The notes beneath the pieces were generated by a model. The model made no database searches and had not been told where the DNA came from. It worked only from the letters and a program-made list of their open reading frames with translations. A stretch of DNA of 64,000 nt from Coneutiohabitans sp964457925 (GTDB lineage: Bacteria > Zhuqueibacterota > Zhuqueibacteria > Zhuqueibacterales > Zhuqueibacteraceae), in NCBI GenBank assembly GCA_964457925.1, contig CAYWGH010000001.1, positions 186,001 to 250,000 on the forward strand. Direction: 5' to 3'. Shown here in pieces: positions 26,277-35,053 of this stretch. The position numbers were made by a program, and so were the translations under genes. Numbering within the stretch: the stretch's first letter is position 1; each line of letters opens with the position of its first letter.

Positions 26277-28733
26277 ATGGCGGGAAAATCCGCAAAATTA
26301 TCACAGCGACAGCGCGAGGAAATTTTGGGCATCCTGTTGATGATGCTCGGCATGCTGGTATTGGTCAGCTTGATTTCATACGACGCCAGAGATGAATTTC
26401 AGGGTTTCGGGACGCGCGCCATTTATAATGCCATCGGACTCGCGGGCGTCGGCATATCAAAAGTGTTGATCCAGATCCTGTTTGGCTATCCCGCCATTTT
26501 GATTCCCTTTGTGATCATGGCGTGGGGATGGTTTTATTTTCGCGGCCACAAACGCGACAAGCTGTCCCGTCTTACATTCTACGCGCTTTTTGCCGCACTT
26601 TACCTTGCCGCCTGGTTGGGCCTGCCGCAGGCCATGAATCAAAGCAGTGAATTTGGTTATGCCTACTCCGGCGTGGTCGGCGGTTTCATCTCGCATTCTC
26701 TCCACGGGATCTTCGGCGCCATTGGCAGCGTGATCGTCATGCTTGCAATTGGCGCGGTTGCTTTGATGATAGCGACGCAGATGAGTTTGCATGAGGCCAC
26801 CCTCAAAGTCATGCAGGGAGTTGGCCGTTTGCGTGAGTTTGTTTCGGGAGAATGGTCGTCGCTGCGCAATTGGCGCCCGGCTTTGCCCAAATTAGAGGCA
26901 CAAGAATCCTCGGCGAAATCGTGGCGCGCCGCCGAAGCGGATTTGGAGGAAACGGCGGAAGAAGAGGTGCATGTCGTCGATGAGCCATTGGAGCCGCGTT
27001 GGAAGAAACTCGCGCGGTTGCGCACCCTGGAAGATTCTTCCAATTCCTCCAGCGTGATTCCGGGCGCTGCCCGGCGTGAATTTGCTGAACCTGGCCTGCC
27101 GGCGAATGCCGCGCCAGTGAATTCCGCCTACGAAAAGGTATCGCCTGAGACGGCCCGTTCGCAGAAACCCGAGCCCTTTGCGGACTCACCGCGCGCAACG
27201 GAAACCGACAAGCCGCGCCCGCCCGGAAATTATATTTTCCCCCCGCTCGAGTTGCTCAGCGTGCCGCCGGCAGATCAACAAAAAGTGCAAAGCCGCGACG
27301 AATTGTTGAGCCTGGCGCGCGTTCTGGAAGAACGCTTGCTGGAATTTGATGTCGAAGGCAAAGTCGTTGAAATCAATCCCGGACCGGTGATCACACGTTA
27401 TGAATATGAACCGGCGCCCGGCATCAAAGTTTCACGCATCACCGCACTCGCGGATGATCTCGCGCTGGCGATGCGCGCCAAACGCATTCGCATCGTTGCG
27501 CCGATTCCCGGTAAAGCCGCAGTGGGTATCGAGCTGCCGAATCCGGATCCACAAATGGTCGATTTGCGCAGCCTGCTCGATTCGGAGGCGTTCCGCCAGT
27601 CGCCCTCGCCGTTGACGATTGCGCTCGGCAAGACGATCTCCGGCCAAGTGTATGTCACTTCGCTCGAAAAAATGCCGCATTTGCTGATTGCCGGCGCCAC
27701 CGGCTCGGGCAAAAGCGTTTGTTTGAATGCCATTATCGCGAGCATTCTTTACAAAGCGCATCCGCGCGATGTGCATTTCGTCTTGATCGATCCCAAACGT
27801 TTGGAGTTGTCGAGCTATCGCATGCTGCGCCGCCATCATTTGAATTATCGCGATGATTTGAATGAAGAAGTTGTGACCACGCCGCAGAATGCGCTGGCGA
27901 TTCTGCGCAGCCTGGAATGGGAAATGGAAAATCGCTACACGCTGCTGGCACGTGTGGGCTCGCGCAATATCGCCGAATACAATCAGCGCTTGCGCGAAGG
28001 CAAGCTGGCGCTGCCGGATGAGCCGGGTGCGGGTGAAGATCAGCAAGAATTAAAGCCGCTGCCTTACATTGTATTGGTGCTTGATGAGCTGGCGGATCTC
28101 ATGCTAACGGCCGCAAAAGAGGTGGAAGAACCGATTGCGCGGTTGACGCAGCTCTCGCGCGCCGTCGGCATACATTTAATCGTTGCCACACAGCGACCCT
28201 CCGTTGATGTCATCACCGGAGTGATCAAGGCGAATTTTCCGGCGCGTATCGCGTTTCAAGTCGCTTCAAAAATCGATTCGCGCACGATCCTGGACATGAA
28301 CGGCGCGGAAAAACTGCTGGGCAGCGGCGACATGCTTTTTCTGCCGCCCGGCAGTCCGGAAACCGTGCGCATTCACGGCGCTTATGTTTCCTCGGAAGAC
28401 ATCGAGCGCACCATTGAGCATATCCGCAATCAGCCGGCGTTCGAAAAAACGCTGTTGCCCGTGCGGCAGGAAGAAAACGGAGTTGACGACGGTTATGGCC
28501 CGGCAGCCGATGGCCGTCGCGATGAGTTGTTCCATGAGGCGTTGAAATTAGTCGTGCGCCACCAGCAGGGATCGATCTCGCTGTTGCAGCGCCGTTTGAA
28601 AATTGGATACTCACGCGCGGCGCGCTTGATCGATGAATTGGAGGCTGCCGGCATCGTGGGCGCCTTCGACGGCAGTAAAGCGCGTGAAGTCTTGGTCGAT
28701 GAATCTTATTTGGAAGAAATGGGATTGGAATAA
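26277..28733 (+). CDS. ftsK: DNA translocase FtsK/SpoIIIE
   Basis: A septal ATPase that pumps chromosome ends through the closing division site and supports dimer resolution. Four N-terminal membrane helices (~25-175) precede an acidic, Pro-rich linker (~200-320). The motor has the alpha domain (ITRYEYEPAPGIKVSRITAL), Walker A GATGSGKS (473-480), Walker B VLVLDELADLM, ATQRPSVDVITGVIKANFPA, and DMLFLPPGSPETVRIHG. The C-terminal gamma winged helix is present (ISLLQRRLKIGYSRAARLID followed by ELEAAGIVG). At 818 residues it is a typical short-linker FtsK. It ends 2 nt before lolA, the same neighbour order as in E. coli. Confidence 0.96.
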   Translation: MAGKSAKLSQRQREEILGILLMMLGMLVLVSLISYDARDEFQGFGTRAIYNAIGLAGVGISKVLIQILFGYPAILIPFVIMAWGWFYFRGHKRDKLSRLTFYALFAALYLAAWLGLPQAMNQSSEFGYAYSGVVGGFISHSLHGIFGAIGSVIVMLAIGAVALMIATQMSLHEATLKVMQGVGRLREFVSGEWSSLRNWRPALPKLEAQESSAKSWRAAEADLEETAEEEVHVVDEPLEPRWKKLARLRTLEDSSNSSSVIPGAARREFAEPGLPANAAPVNSAYEKVSPETARSQKPEPFADSPRATETDKPRPPGNYIFPPLELLSVPPADQQKVQSRDELLSLARVLEERLLEFDVEGKVVEINPGPVITRYEYEPAPGIKVSRITALADDLALAMRAKRIRIVAPIPGKAAVGIELPNPDPQMVDLRSLLDSEAFRQSPSPLTIALGKTISGQVYVTSLEKMPHLLIAGATGSGKSVCLNAIIASILYKAHPRDVHFVLIDPKRLELSSYRMLRRHHLNYRDDLNEEVVTTPQNALAILRSLEWEMENRYTLLARVGSRNIAEYNQRLREGKLALPDEPGAGEDQQELKPLPYIVLVLDELADLMLTAAKEVEEPIARLTQLSRAVGIHLIVATQRPSVDVITGVIKANFPARIAFQVASKIDSRTILDMNGAEKLLGSGDMLFLPPGSPETVRIHGAYVSSEDIERTIEHIRNQPAFEKTLLPVRQEENGVDDGYGPAADGRRDELFHEALKLVVRHQQGSISLLQRRLKIGYSRAARLIDELEAAGIVGAFDGSKAREVLVDESYLEEMGLE

Positions 28734-28735
28734 AA

Positions 28736-29437
28736 ATGCATCGTCAATCTTTTGTCGCTGAAAAACATTCCCGGCGTTTGCATGCGGTTTTTACGGGATT
28801 GCTAGTCGCCGTGCTTTTGCATGCCCCCGGTTTTGCCATGCCGCCGCAGGAAAACGCGGATAAAATCATTGCACGCGTGCGTTCGACCTATGAAAAATTG
28901 GAGGCGCTCTCCGCGGATTTTCAAAAAGATTATACCTGGGCACTGGCCGGCGAAACCCAGACGATGACCGGCAAACTCTATCTCAAAAAAGGCGATCGCT
29001 ATCGCATTGAAACCGAGGTGCAAACCATCGTCACCGACGGTAAAACGGTGTGGACTTACTCCGCCGACAAGCAGCAAGTGTTCATTGATAATATGACGAA
29101 ATCACAGGAAAATCCCCTGCCGCGCGATTTGTTGATCAAATACACGAATGACTTCAAGGCAGAGTATGTGCGAAGCGAAAAGTTCGGCCCGAGTGACTGT
29201 TATGTCGTGCGTCTCCGGCCGCGACAAGAAGACGATTCTTTTGCCAAGTCGGTTACGGTGTGGGTCGACCAGAAGAACTGGATTGCTGTGAAAATCGAAC
29301 AAGTCGATCTCAACGAAAATCTCACGGTGTATAAGTTACAGAATTTTGCCATCAACCCGGCGCTCGCCGATCAGCTTTTTGCCTTCAAGATTCCGGACAA
29401 TGTGGAAGTGGTGGATTGGCGCAACTCTGAGAAGTGA
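28736..29437 (+). CDS. lolA: Outer-membrane lipoprotein carrier LolA
   Basis: A periplasmic carrier that moves lipoproteins from the LolCDE exporter to the outer membrane. The N-terminus is a signal sequence with a basic start and a hydrophobic core (VFTGLLVAVLLHAPGFAMPP). The mature half-barrel shows family features: KIIARVRSTYEKLEALSADF, GKLYLKKGDRYRIETE, TDGKTVWTYSADKQQVFIDN and FAFKIPDNVEVVDW. The 233-residue length fits. It starts 2 nt after the ftsK stop, so the two are translationally linked. Strong two-way terminator DNA follows. Confidence 0.92.
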   Translation: MHRQSFVAEKHSRRLHAVFTGLLVAVLLHAPGFAMPPQENADKIIARVRSTYEKLEALSADFQKDYTWALAGETQTMTGKLYLKKGDRYRIETEVQTIVTDGKTVWTYSADKQQVFIDNMTKSQENPLPRDLLIKYTNDFKAEYVRSEKFGPSDCYVVRLRPRQEDDSFAKSVTVWVDQKNWIAVKIEQVDLNENLTVYKLQNFAINPALADQLFAFKIPDNVEVVDWRNSEK

Positions 29438-29466
29438 GGCAGAACTAGAATCAATTGGCTGCAATA

Positions 29467-29502
29467 AAAACCCCGCTGAAAAATTAATTTCAGCGGGGTT
29501 TT
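29467..29502. terminator. Bidirectional Rho-independent terminator
   Basis: AAAACCCCGCTGAAA (29467-29481) pairs with TTTCAGCGGGGTTTT (29488-29502) around a 6-nt loop. The A-run on the left and T-run on the right (to 29508) make it work for lolA on the plus strand and for the kinase gene on the minus strand. Confidence 0.9.
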
Positions 29503-29551
29503 GTTTTTAAGACATTACGCTTGTCGTCATATATAAAACGCAACCGGTTGC

Positions 29552-32086
29552 TTACTGCGGCCAGCTCGCCGCGACGCGAAAGCCCAGGTTGTTGCTCCGA
29601 AACGTGGGCGCAATGCCACGGCGATTTGAGATTTGCAACTTCGTCGCCGTGTCGCTCCATGAGCCGCCGCGAATAACGCGCTCGGTGCTGATCGGCACCG
29701 CTGCGCCGTTTTGATTTTGCGGATTTTTTGGGGCAAACCAGCCACTGCACCATTCCCACACATTACCGGTCATGTCACAAACGCCAGCAGCGTTGGCGCC
29801 GAATTTTCCCACCGGCGCGGTAAAGGCATAACGATCATCATAATCACGCCAGATCACCGGCCAATCCGGGAATACTTTTTTGAGTGATTCGTCTGCGATA
29901 TTGCCGCCGTTGGTGATTTGCGGCACACCGTCGCCCCAGCTATATTTGCGATTACTCCGGCCGCTGCGTGCGGCAATTTCCCATTCTTCCTCAGTGGGTA
30001 AACGATATTTTAACGCGCTGTTTTGTGAGAGCCAGTTGCAATATTCGACGGCATCTTCCCACGACACGCCCACCACCGGATGATTCGGATCATATAATCC
30101 CTGACCAAGCTGTTTGTAAAAACCATCCGTGCCCGTGAGATAATGATATTTGCTTTTGGGATCCATCCATTCCGGATAATGTTTGCCGGTGGCCTCGACA
30201 AAGGCGAGATATTCCCGATTCGTGACTTCATACCTGCCGATGAGGAAATCTCCGAACGAAACTTCTGGCGCGCCCTGGCCATTTTGATCCGGCGAGAGAT
30301 TGCCGCGATTTGCCCTTGCCTGAATGAGAACCATGCGCTCCGGGATGGCGGAGGTGGCCACCGCAGTTGCCTCCGAGGGCGCCGGCACATTTGAAAACAA
30401 TTGGCGGCTCGCCAACAGATTTTTTGTGCGGGCATTGCCGCCGCCTGTCACATTGCCGCTCTCGCGCGAAGCCATTGTCCTCGCCATTTGCGGGCGATTC
30501 CCGGGTTCAAGTTTATTTGCTGCGGCGGGCTGCGCGGCAATTTGAGAGATGGCGGAATTGTTCACCGGTGCTGGCGCCGTGTCTTCAGATTTCGCCAAAG
30601 TATTTGCCGCTGGCGCGCCGGCATTTGCAGGATTCGTCGGCGCAGCATTCGCTTGTTGTACGAGATTGACGGCGGCGCGCCCGGTTTCAGGCGGCGGCGC
30701 GGAGCCGGTGCTCAATTCTTTCTCAGTAACAAAGCGATCAGCGAGATTGAGAAAATGCCGCATTTGTTGCATGGCGAAAGCCTGCGCCGCCGGCTCACGC
30801 AAGATCGCCCAGGTGAGAAACGAAGCGGCGCATATGAAAGCTGCTGTAATCAAAGCGCTCTGCCAAACCTTGAAGGTTTTGCGCTGTTTGGCGCGCGCTT
30901 TGGCCGCGCCATTGGTGGCGCGCGCGCGCTTGAGGTCGCCGAAGTTGCCCGCAGATTTGGCAAACGCTGCGAGCGAGTTTTGTGAAGGAACGGCTTTGTC
31001 AGCCTTGTTTGCCGCCGGCAGCTCATCTGAGGAAAATCCGGAGATCGCCGCGTATTCACCCATGCTTGCGGCAACGGCCTCGGCTGCGCGTTTTTCCGGT
31101 TTGCGATTAAAACGGAAAACCTGTTGCGCTTGCGGATCTAGACGCAATCTCTGCAAACACTTGCCGACTTCTGCCGCGCTGCTCGAACGATGGTTGGGGT
31201 TTTTCGCCAACAATTGCTGCACGAGATCGGCCATGCCGCTGGGAAAGCCAACGAGGATGTCGTCCAAGCGCGGCGGTATTTTATCGACGATTGCCGAGAT
31301 CAACTCGTTTTCGTTGGGCGAATCGAACGGCACTTGTCCGGTCAAGCATTCATAAAAAATGACGCCCAAACTGTAAAGGTCGGTGCGATGATCGACGGTT
31401 TTGCCGAGATATTGTTCCGGCGAGGAGTACACCGGCGAGCCGATGCGCGCTTGATAGCGCGTCAAGCGCGCGTTGGATTCGAGGATTTTGGCAACGCCAA
31501 AATCCACCACCTTTACCATTTCGTTGCCATGCTCATCCTTCACCAGCATGATGTTGTCCGGCTTGAGGTCACGATGAATGACATTGTTGGCCAGCATGCA
31601 CGCCAGCGCGGCGCAGATTTGCGTGCCCAGTTCAAGCACGCGGTCAAGTGTGAGAGGGCCGTGTCTGGCGATGCGTTGCCCCAGCGACATGCCCTCGAGA
31701 AACTCCATCACAAAATAGACCAGGCCATCCGCAGTCTCGCCGAAATCGTACACGCTTACGACGTTGGGATGTTTGATGCGCGCCGCCACCTGAGCTTCCT
31801 GGTAAAAACGCTGCCGAATTTCCGCATTTGCGAGGAAATCGGGCCGGATGAATTTGATTGCCACGAAATCTTCGATGAACATGCGCCGTGCACGAAACAC
31901 GCTGCCCATTCCGCCTTCCCCCAGTTTGGCTTGCAACCGATAGCGCTTGTCGATCACCATGCCGATCTGCGGCTGGGCAAAAGCCTTGAATGGGCCGGCG
32001 GGCTTTGTGTCCGGGCAAACATGCGGACGGCCGAACTCATAGGGCGCTAGGCATTTGGTACATGTTTTAATCGTGGTCTTCATCAT
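29552..32086 (-). CDS. Ser/Thr protein kinase fused to FGE-like (SUMF1) domain
   Basis: An 844-residue protein. The N-terminus has a possible zinc knuckle (C9-x2-C12-x9-HxC24). A complete Hanks kinase domain follows (~45-310): LGEGGMGSVFRAR, VAIKFI, HRDLKPDNIM, VVDFGVAK, GSPVYSSPEQYLG. After a linker, one membrane helix (SALITAAFICAASFLTWAIL, ~400) and an Ala/Asn/Pro-rich stretch lead to a C-terminal formylglycine-generating-enzyme-like domain (~600-844): IGRYEVTNREYLAFVE, PVVGVSWEDAVEYCNWLS, YRLPTEEEWEIAARSG, DMTGNVWEWCSGWF, RVIRGGSWSD, NLGFRVA. The two active-site cysteines of true FGE near the end are absent (region SNRRGIAPTFRSNNLGFR), so this domain is probably a ligand- or protein-binding module outside the membrane. 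The start overlaps the stop of the upstream gene by ATGA (translational coupling). Confidence 0.92.
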   Translation of the reverse strand: MMKTTIKTCTKCLAPYEFGRPHVCPDTKPAGPFKAFAQPQIGMVIDKRYRLQAKLGEGGMGSVFRARRMFIEDFVAIKFIRPDFLANAEIRQRFYQEAQVAARIKHPNVVSVYDFGETADGLVYFVMEFLEGMSLGQRIARHGPLTLDRVLELGTQICAALACMLANNVIHRDLKPDNIMLVKDEHGNEMVKVVDFGVAKILESNARLTRYQARIGSPVYSSPEQYLGKTVDHRTDLYSLGVIFYECLTGQVPFDSPNENELISAIVDKIPPRLDDILVGFPSGMADLVQQLLAKNPNHRSSSAAEVGKCLQRLRLDPQAQQVFRFNRKPEKRAAEAVAASMGEYAAISGFSSDELPAANKADKAVPSQNSLAAFAKSAGNFGDLKRARATNGAAKARAKQRKTFKVWQSALITAAFICAASFLTWAILREPAAQAFAMQQMRHFLNLADRFVTEKELSTGSAPPPETGRAAVNLVQQANAAPTNPANAGAPAANTLAKSEDTAPAPVNNSAISQIAAQPAAANKLEPGNRPQMARTMASRESGNVTGGGNARTKNLLASRQLFSNVPAPSEATAVATSAIPERMVLIQARANRGNLSPDQNGQGAPEVSFGDFLIGRYEVTNREYLAFVEATGKHYPEWMDPKSKYHYLTGTDGFYKQLGQGLYDPNHPVVGVSWEDAVEYCNWLSQNSALKYRLPTEEEWEIAARSGRSNRKYSWGDGVPQITNGGNIADESLKKVFPDWPVIWRDYDDRYAFTAPVGKFGANAAGVCDMTGNVWEWCSGWFAPKNPQNQNGAAVPISTERVIRGGSWSDTATKLQISNRRGIAPTFRSNNLGFRVAASWPQ

Positions 32087-33078
32087 CTTCCAATCATGAA
32101 GCTCGGCCCGATTTGAAACGTGAAATAGTGTATCACCGGCCCCTCATCCAGAAAAGCATTGTATTCCAGCATAGGTCTCAACCGGATTGCCGAACTCAGG
32201 GGAATATTATATATCGCATGAGCCGCAATGCCCCATTGCCGCTCTGTCATTACGAGCGAACGGGTTGCGCCGGTGATTTTGATTTGCGGCAAAAACAACC
32301 CCAGGGCTGCGCCAAAATCCCACTGACGGTTGAAATGAAAATCCACACCGGCTCCCACTTTCATCAGCGTGGCAGCCGCTTGCAAGCCCAGAGCTAAGAG
32401 TTGATCGGATACCGGCCCCTTGAGATGAAGCGGGACGAAAGCATAATTCAAATTCAAATCGAAGCGCGGTGACAGCGGCAGGGCAAAGAACGCTTGAAAG
32501 GCCAGACTGCGAGAATAGGCGCGCGTCATGTCGATCGTTTGCAGCAGGCGATTGTTGCCATCCACTACTTGCAAGTTCATGTTTAAGGCATAGGAGGCCG
32601 ACGAGCCTTTGAATGTCTGTGTCATACCGCTCACCAGGCTGAAAGCTATCGGGCGCGATCTTGCGGCGAAAGGCTCTGCCATAAGACCGGCGGCCGGCGC
32701 CTCTTTTCTGCCGGCAGCTTGCGCCTTGTCGCGCTCGCGCGCCTGGTTGAGCTTGTCCAGCATCGGATCATATTCGCTTTTGCGCAGCTCGAGGATGTCG
32801 CCTTTTTGCATCGTCGTATTGTCGGCTTTGACGAGAACTTTCACACTGGCGAGTTTGGTTCGCACTTTGGTAACCTCGACGCGCCCGACCCAATATTTGA
32901 GGTCGCCGGATTGGCGATTGACTTCGAAGACATCTCCCACAGTGACGCCGCCTTCTTCGCCGCGATCGATGATGCCGATATTGTTTTCGAAGCGCAGGAT
33001 TTTGATCGGCGCTTGCGCGAGGGCTGAAAAAATAAAACCCAAAACGAGTATAATCGTTAAACGCACAATTCTCACCAT
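32083..33078 (-). CDS. Predicted outer-membrane protein coupled to the FGE-kinase
   Basis: I start at ATG 33078 (MVRIVRLTIILVLGFIFSAL), which gives a signal peptide cleaved after LAQA; nine upstream codons to 33105 are an alternative. The first ~90 mature residues form a small beta domain (IGIIDRGEEGGVTVGDVFEV, WVGRVEVTKVRTKLASVKVL, MQKGDILEL) reminiscent of the FlgT C-terminal or SH3-like surface domains. The remaining ~200 residues look like an eight-strand barrel and end FQIGPSFMIGR. I do not recognise a named family. It overlaps the kinase gene by 4 nt, so the kinase may sense or regulate something at this protein, or the two may form a trans-envelope pair (inference). Confidence 0.7.
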   Translation of the reverse strand: MVRIVRLTIILVLGFIFSALAQAPIKILRFENNIGIIDRGEEGGVTVGDVFEVNRQSGDLKYWVGRVEVTKVRTKLASVKVLVKADNTTMQKGDILELRKSEYDPMLDKLNQARERDKAQAAGRKEAPAAGLMAEPFAARSRPIAFSLVSGMTQTFKGSSASYALNMNLQVVDGNNRLLQTIDMTRAYSRSLAFQAFFALPLSPRFDLNLNYAFVPLHLKGPVSDQLLALGLQAAATLMKVGAGVDFHFNRQWDFGAALGLFLPQIKITGATRSLVMTERQWGIAAHAIYNIPLSSAIRLRPMLEYNAFLDEGPVIHYFTFQIGPSFMIGR

Positions 33079-33105
33079 AGCGTATTTGAAAACTGGTTGA
33101 ACCAT

Positions 33106-33453
33106 CTCAAAAACTTTTTCTCACTGCGGCCGAATTGGGGTTCGGCTATTACACGGTTACTTTGAAAAATTATTCATCCTTGTGTGTCATCCCGGTGGAA
33201 TCTTGTAAAGTCGCAGGCAAATCGCCAAGCCCTTCACAAGAGCCGTTTGAATGACATTTCGAAGTCATCACTCTTAAAATTCGGGTATCAGCATGCTAGA
33301 ATGCTTTGAACATTCATGGTTAAGCAAATACCGTCCCATCCCGCCTTTTTCGGGCGAAGCCTTGTATTTGGCGAGCTTTGTGAAAGAAGTGCCAGCCCGG
33401 GCTAACGATTTCGTTACGATCTTGTCGGCGGGATTCCAAATCTGTAAAAGCGT
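33106..33453. other. Intergenic region between two minus-strand units
   Basis: These 348 bases separate the ferredoxin gene from the outer-membrane protein/kinase pair. Short open frames here lack coding character. It should contain the promoter of the pair, but I see no convincing -35/-10 boxes and no strong terminator. Confidence 0.4.
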
Positions 33454-35022
33454 TCAGCGTTTTTTCGCCAACAATTGCTGAAATTCTGCGACGCTGCCGA
33501 CGCGCACCAGGCACCCATGTGGGCAGTTGTTCACGCAAGCCGGCCCATGATTGGTTTTGTAGCAAAGATCGCATTTGCTCGCCAACAGACGTTCCTTGCC
33601 GCGTAAAACCTCCGGCAGCATGTTGTTCGGCCAAATTTCTCCGGTTTCATGCATGACGATGGCGTCATACGGACAATTATTGGCGCACGCCTGGCAGCCA
33701 ATGCAAAGATCCTCGACGATTTCGACCACTTCGCCGACTTGCGCGCGATGGATGGCGCCGGTCGGACAGCCAACCAAGCACACCGGATCATGGCAATGAT
33801 AGCACGATTTTGCGATCAGAAAACTTTCATATTTGTCGCCCTCGCGCACAAAGCGCGGCCGGCCCTCGTGCGTGTCCGCGCAACCGCGCACGCAATCGTC
33901 GCAACGCGTGCAGACATCGAGATCGATCATCAAAATGCTGTTGCCCTGCATCAACCCTTTTTCGAGGGAGGTTTGAATGAATTCCGCCTGGCCGAGATGC
34001 TTGCGGTTGAATCCGGTTTCTTTGATGCGCGCCACCGCGCTTTCCAGCAAGCGTTTCTGCACATGCGAGTATTTTTTCAACAGCGCGCGCAAATCTTCGC
34101 GTGAGATTTTGACCAGCTCGGTAAATTCCACCGAAACCGCGCTACACATCCAGTTCGAAGCCTGATGCAGCAGCAGCTCAACCTCGCCGAGCGTCATGCC
34201 TTTGGAAAGATAGGAGACCGCGGCTTCCCCTTCGCCCAATTTTTGCGAAAGCTTCAAAAAGCCCGAGCGCACGAGATAAAGCGCATCCGCCGCTTCGCCT
34301 TCTTTGGCCATTACCTCATTGGGCTCGCAGGAAACCAGCTCGACCCGCTTGGCCAGCGCCTCCAGGAAGGCATCATCACACTTTTGCAAAAGCGCCGTGG
34401 TTTTGAGTTGGGCAAACAGCGAGCGTTCGCGATAGACTTTGTCCAGGCGCTCTTTTAGCGTTTTGGATTTGCGTTTCATGCGGCGCAGGGCCGGCACACG
34501 AATCTGCGCGAGCAGGCATTCGGTTGCGGTGCGCGCTGTGACGGATTGCGGCCAGCCATTCATCGCGCCGATCTCGCCAAAAATGTCGCCCGCGCCCAGC
34601 GTCATGCCGCTGCCCGCCGGCAGGTTGAAATCCATCGAGGAAAGAAACACGATTTCCGAGCCGTTTTTCGGCTGTTTATCTCTCCTCTGCGGTTGGCGAT
34701 CACGCAGCTTTTGCAAATAAATTTCAACGGAGCCCTGCACGATGAAAAATGCGAGATCGAGATAAGCGCCCTCCTCGAACAGGATGGCATTCGGTTTCCA
34801 CTTCGCAATCGTAACATCCGGGCTGATTTCTTCCAGAAAGGCATCGTCATAGTCGCGAAACATCTCGAAGCGCCGCAAATTGTTCGGCGAAAGTTTTTCG
34901 GAAATCCCCAGGATGCCGGCGGTGGCGCCGAATGCCGACCAGCGATCCTTGTGTTGTTCGAGGCGTTTGACGCGGGTCGTTGCGATGTTGCCGTTGTTGC
35001 GCGTGGGCATGAATTGAATCAT
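33454..35022 (-). CDS. Cyclic-nucleotide-binding / four-cluster ferredoxin fusion
   Basis: A 522-residue protein with two cNMP-binding (CAP_ED) domains: ~55-175 (LFEEGAYLDLAFFIVQGSVE, GDIFGEIGAMNGWPQSVTAR) and ~205-330 (MAKEGEAADALYLVRSGFLK, GMTLGEVELL). The C-terminal ~160 residues are a DmsB/PsrB-type electron-transfer module with four Cys sets: CTRCDDCVRGC, CYHCHDPVCLVGC, CIGCQACANNC and CDLCYKTNHGPACVNNC. These predict four [4Fe-4S] clusters. There is no signal peptide, so it is likely cytoplasmic. It is the last gene of the multiheme cytochrome run, 31 nt after the c554-like gene. Its clusters may receive or give electrons at the membrane while the cNMP domains gate the flow (inference). 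The first cNMP domain retains the GEIGA core; the second has GEVEL. Confidence 0.9.
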   Translation of the reverse strand: MIQFMPTRNNGNIATTRVKRLEQHKDRWSAFGATAGILGISEKLSPNNLRRFEMFRDYDDAFLEEISPDVTIAKWKPNAILFEEGAYLDLAFFIVQGSVEIYLQKLRDRQPQRRDKQPKNGSEIVFLSSMDFNLPAGSGMTLGAGDIFGEIGAMNGWPQSVTARTATECLLAQIRVPALRRMKRKSKTLKERLDKVYRERSLFAQLKTTALLQKCDDAFLEALAKRVELVSCEPNEVMAKEGEAADALYLVRSGFLKLSQKLGEGEAAVSYLSKGMTLGEVELLLHQASNWMCSAVSVEFTELVKISREDLRALLKKYSHVQKRLLESAVARIKETGFNRKHLGQAEFIQTSLEKGLMQGNSILMIDLDVCTRCDDCVRGCADTHEGRPRFVREGDKYESFLIAKSCYHCHDPVCLVGCPTGAIHRAQVGEVVEIVEDLCIGCQACANNCPYDAIVMHETGEIWPNNMLPEVLRGKERLLASKCDLCYKTNHGPACVNNCPHGCLVRVGSVAEFQQLLAKKR

Positions 35023-35053
35023 ATCGTAATTGCTTTTGTGTAAGTTGAGCTGG

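Noticed and set aside
29552..30250. Active sulfatase-modifying formylglycine-generating enzyme
   Set aside because: The fold is present but the two catalytic Cys near the C-terminus are missing, and no sulfatase gene is nearby.
31205..31220. Shared 14-base string GCCAACAATTGCTG with 33466-33479 as a repeat
   Set aside because: Both lie in coding ends with similar codons (LLAK); the match does not extend, so chance is sufficient.
30549..31355. Plus-strand Ala-rich open frame opposite the FGE-kinase
   Set aside because: Composition is a product of the opposite coding strand; no recognisable domain.
33293..33481. Short plus-strand open frame in the 33106-33453 gap
   Set aside because: No ribosome-binding site, overlaps the end of the ferredoxin gene on the other strand, composition not protein-like.
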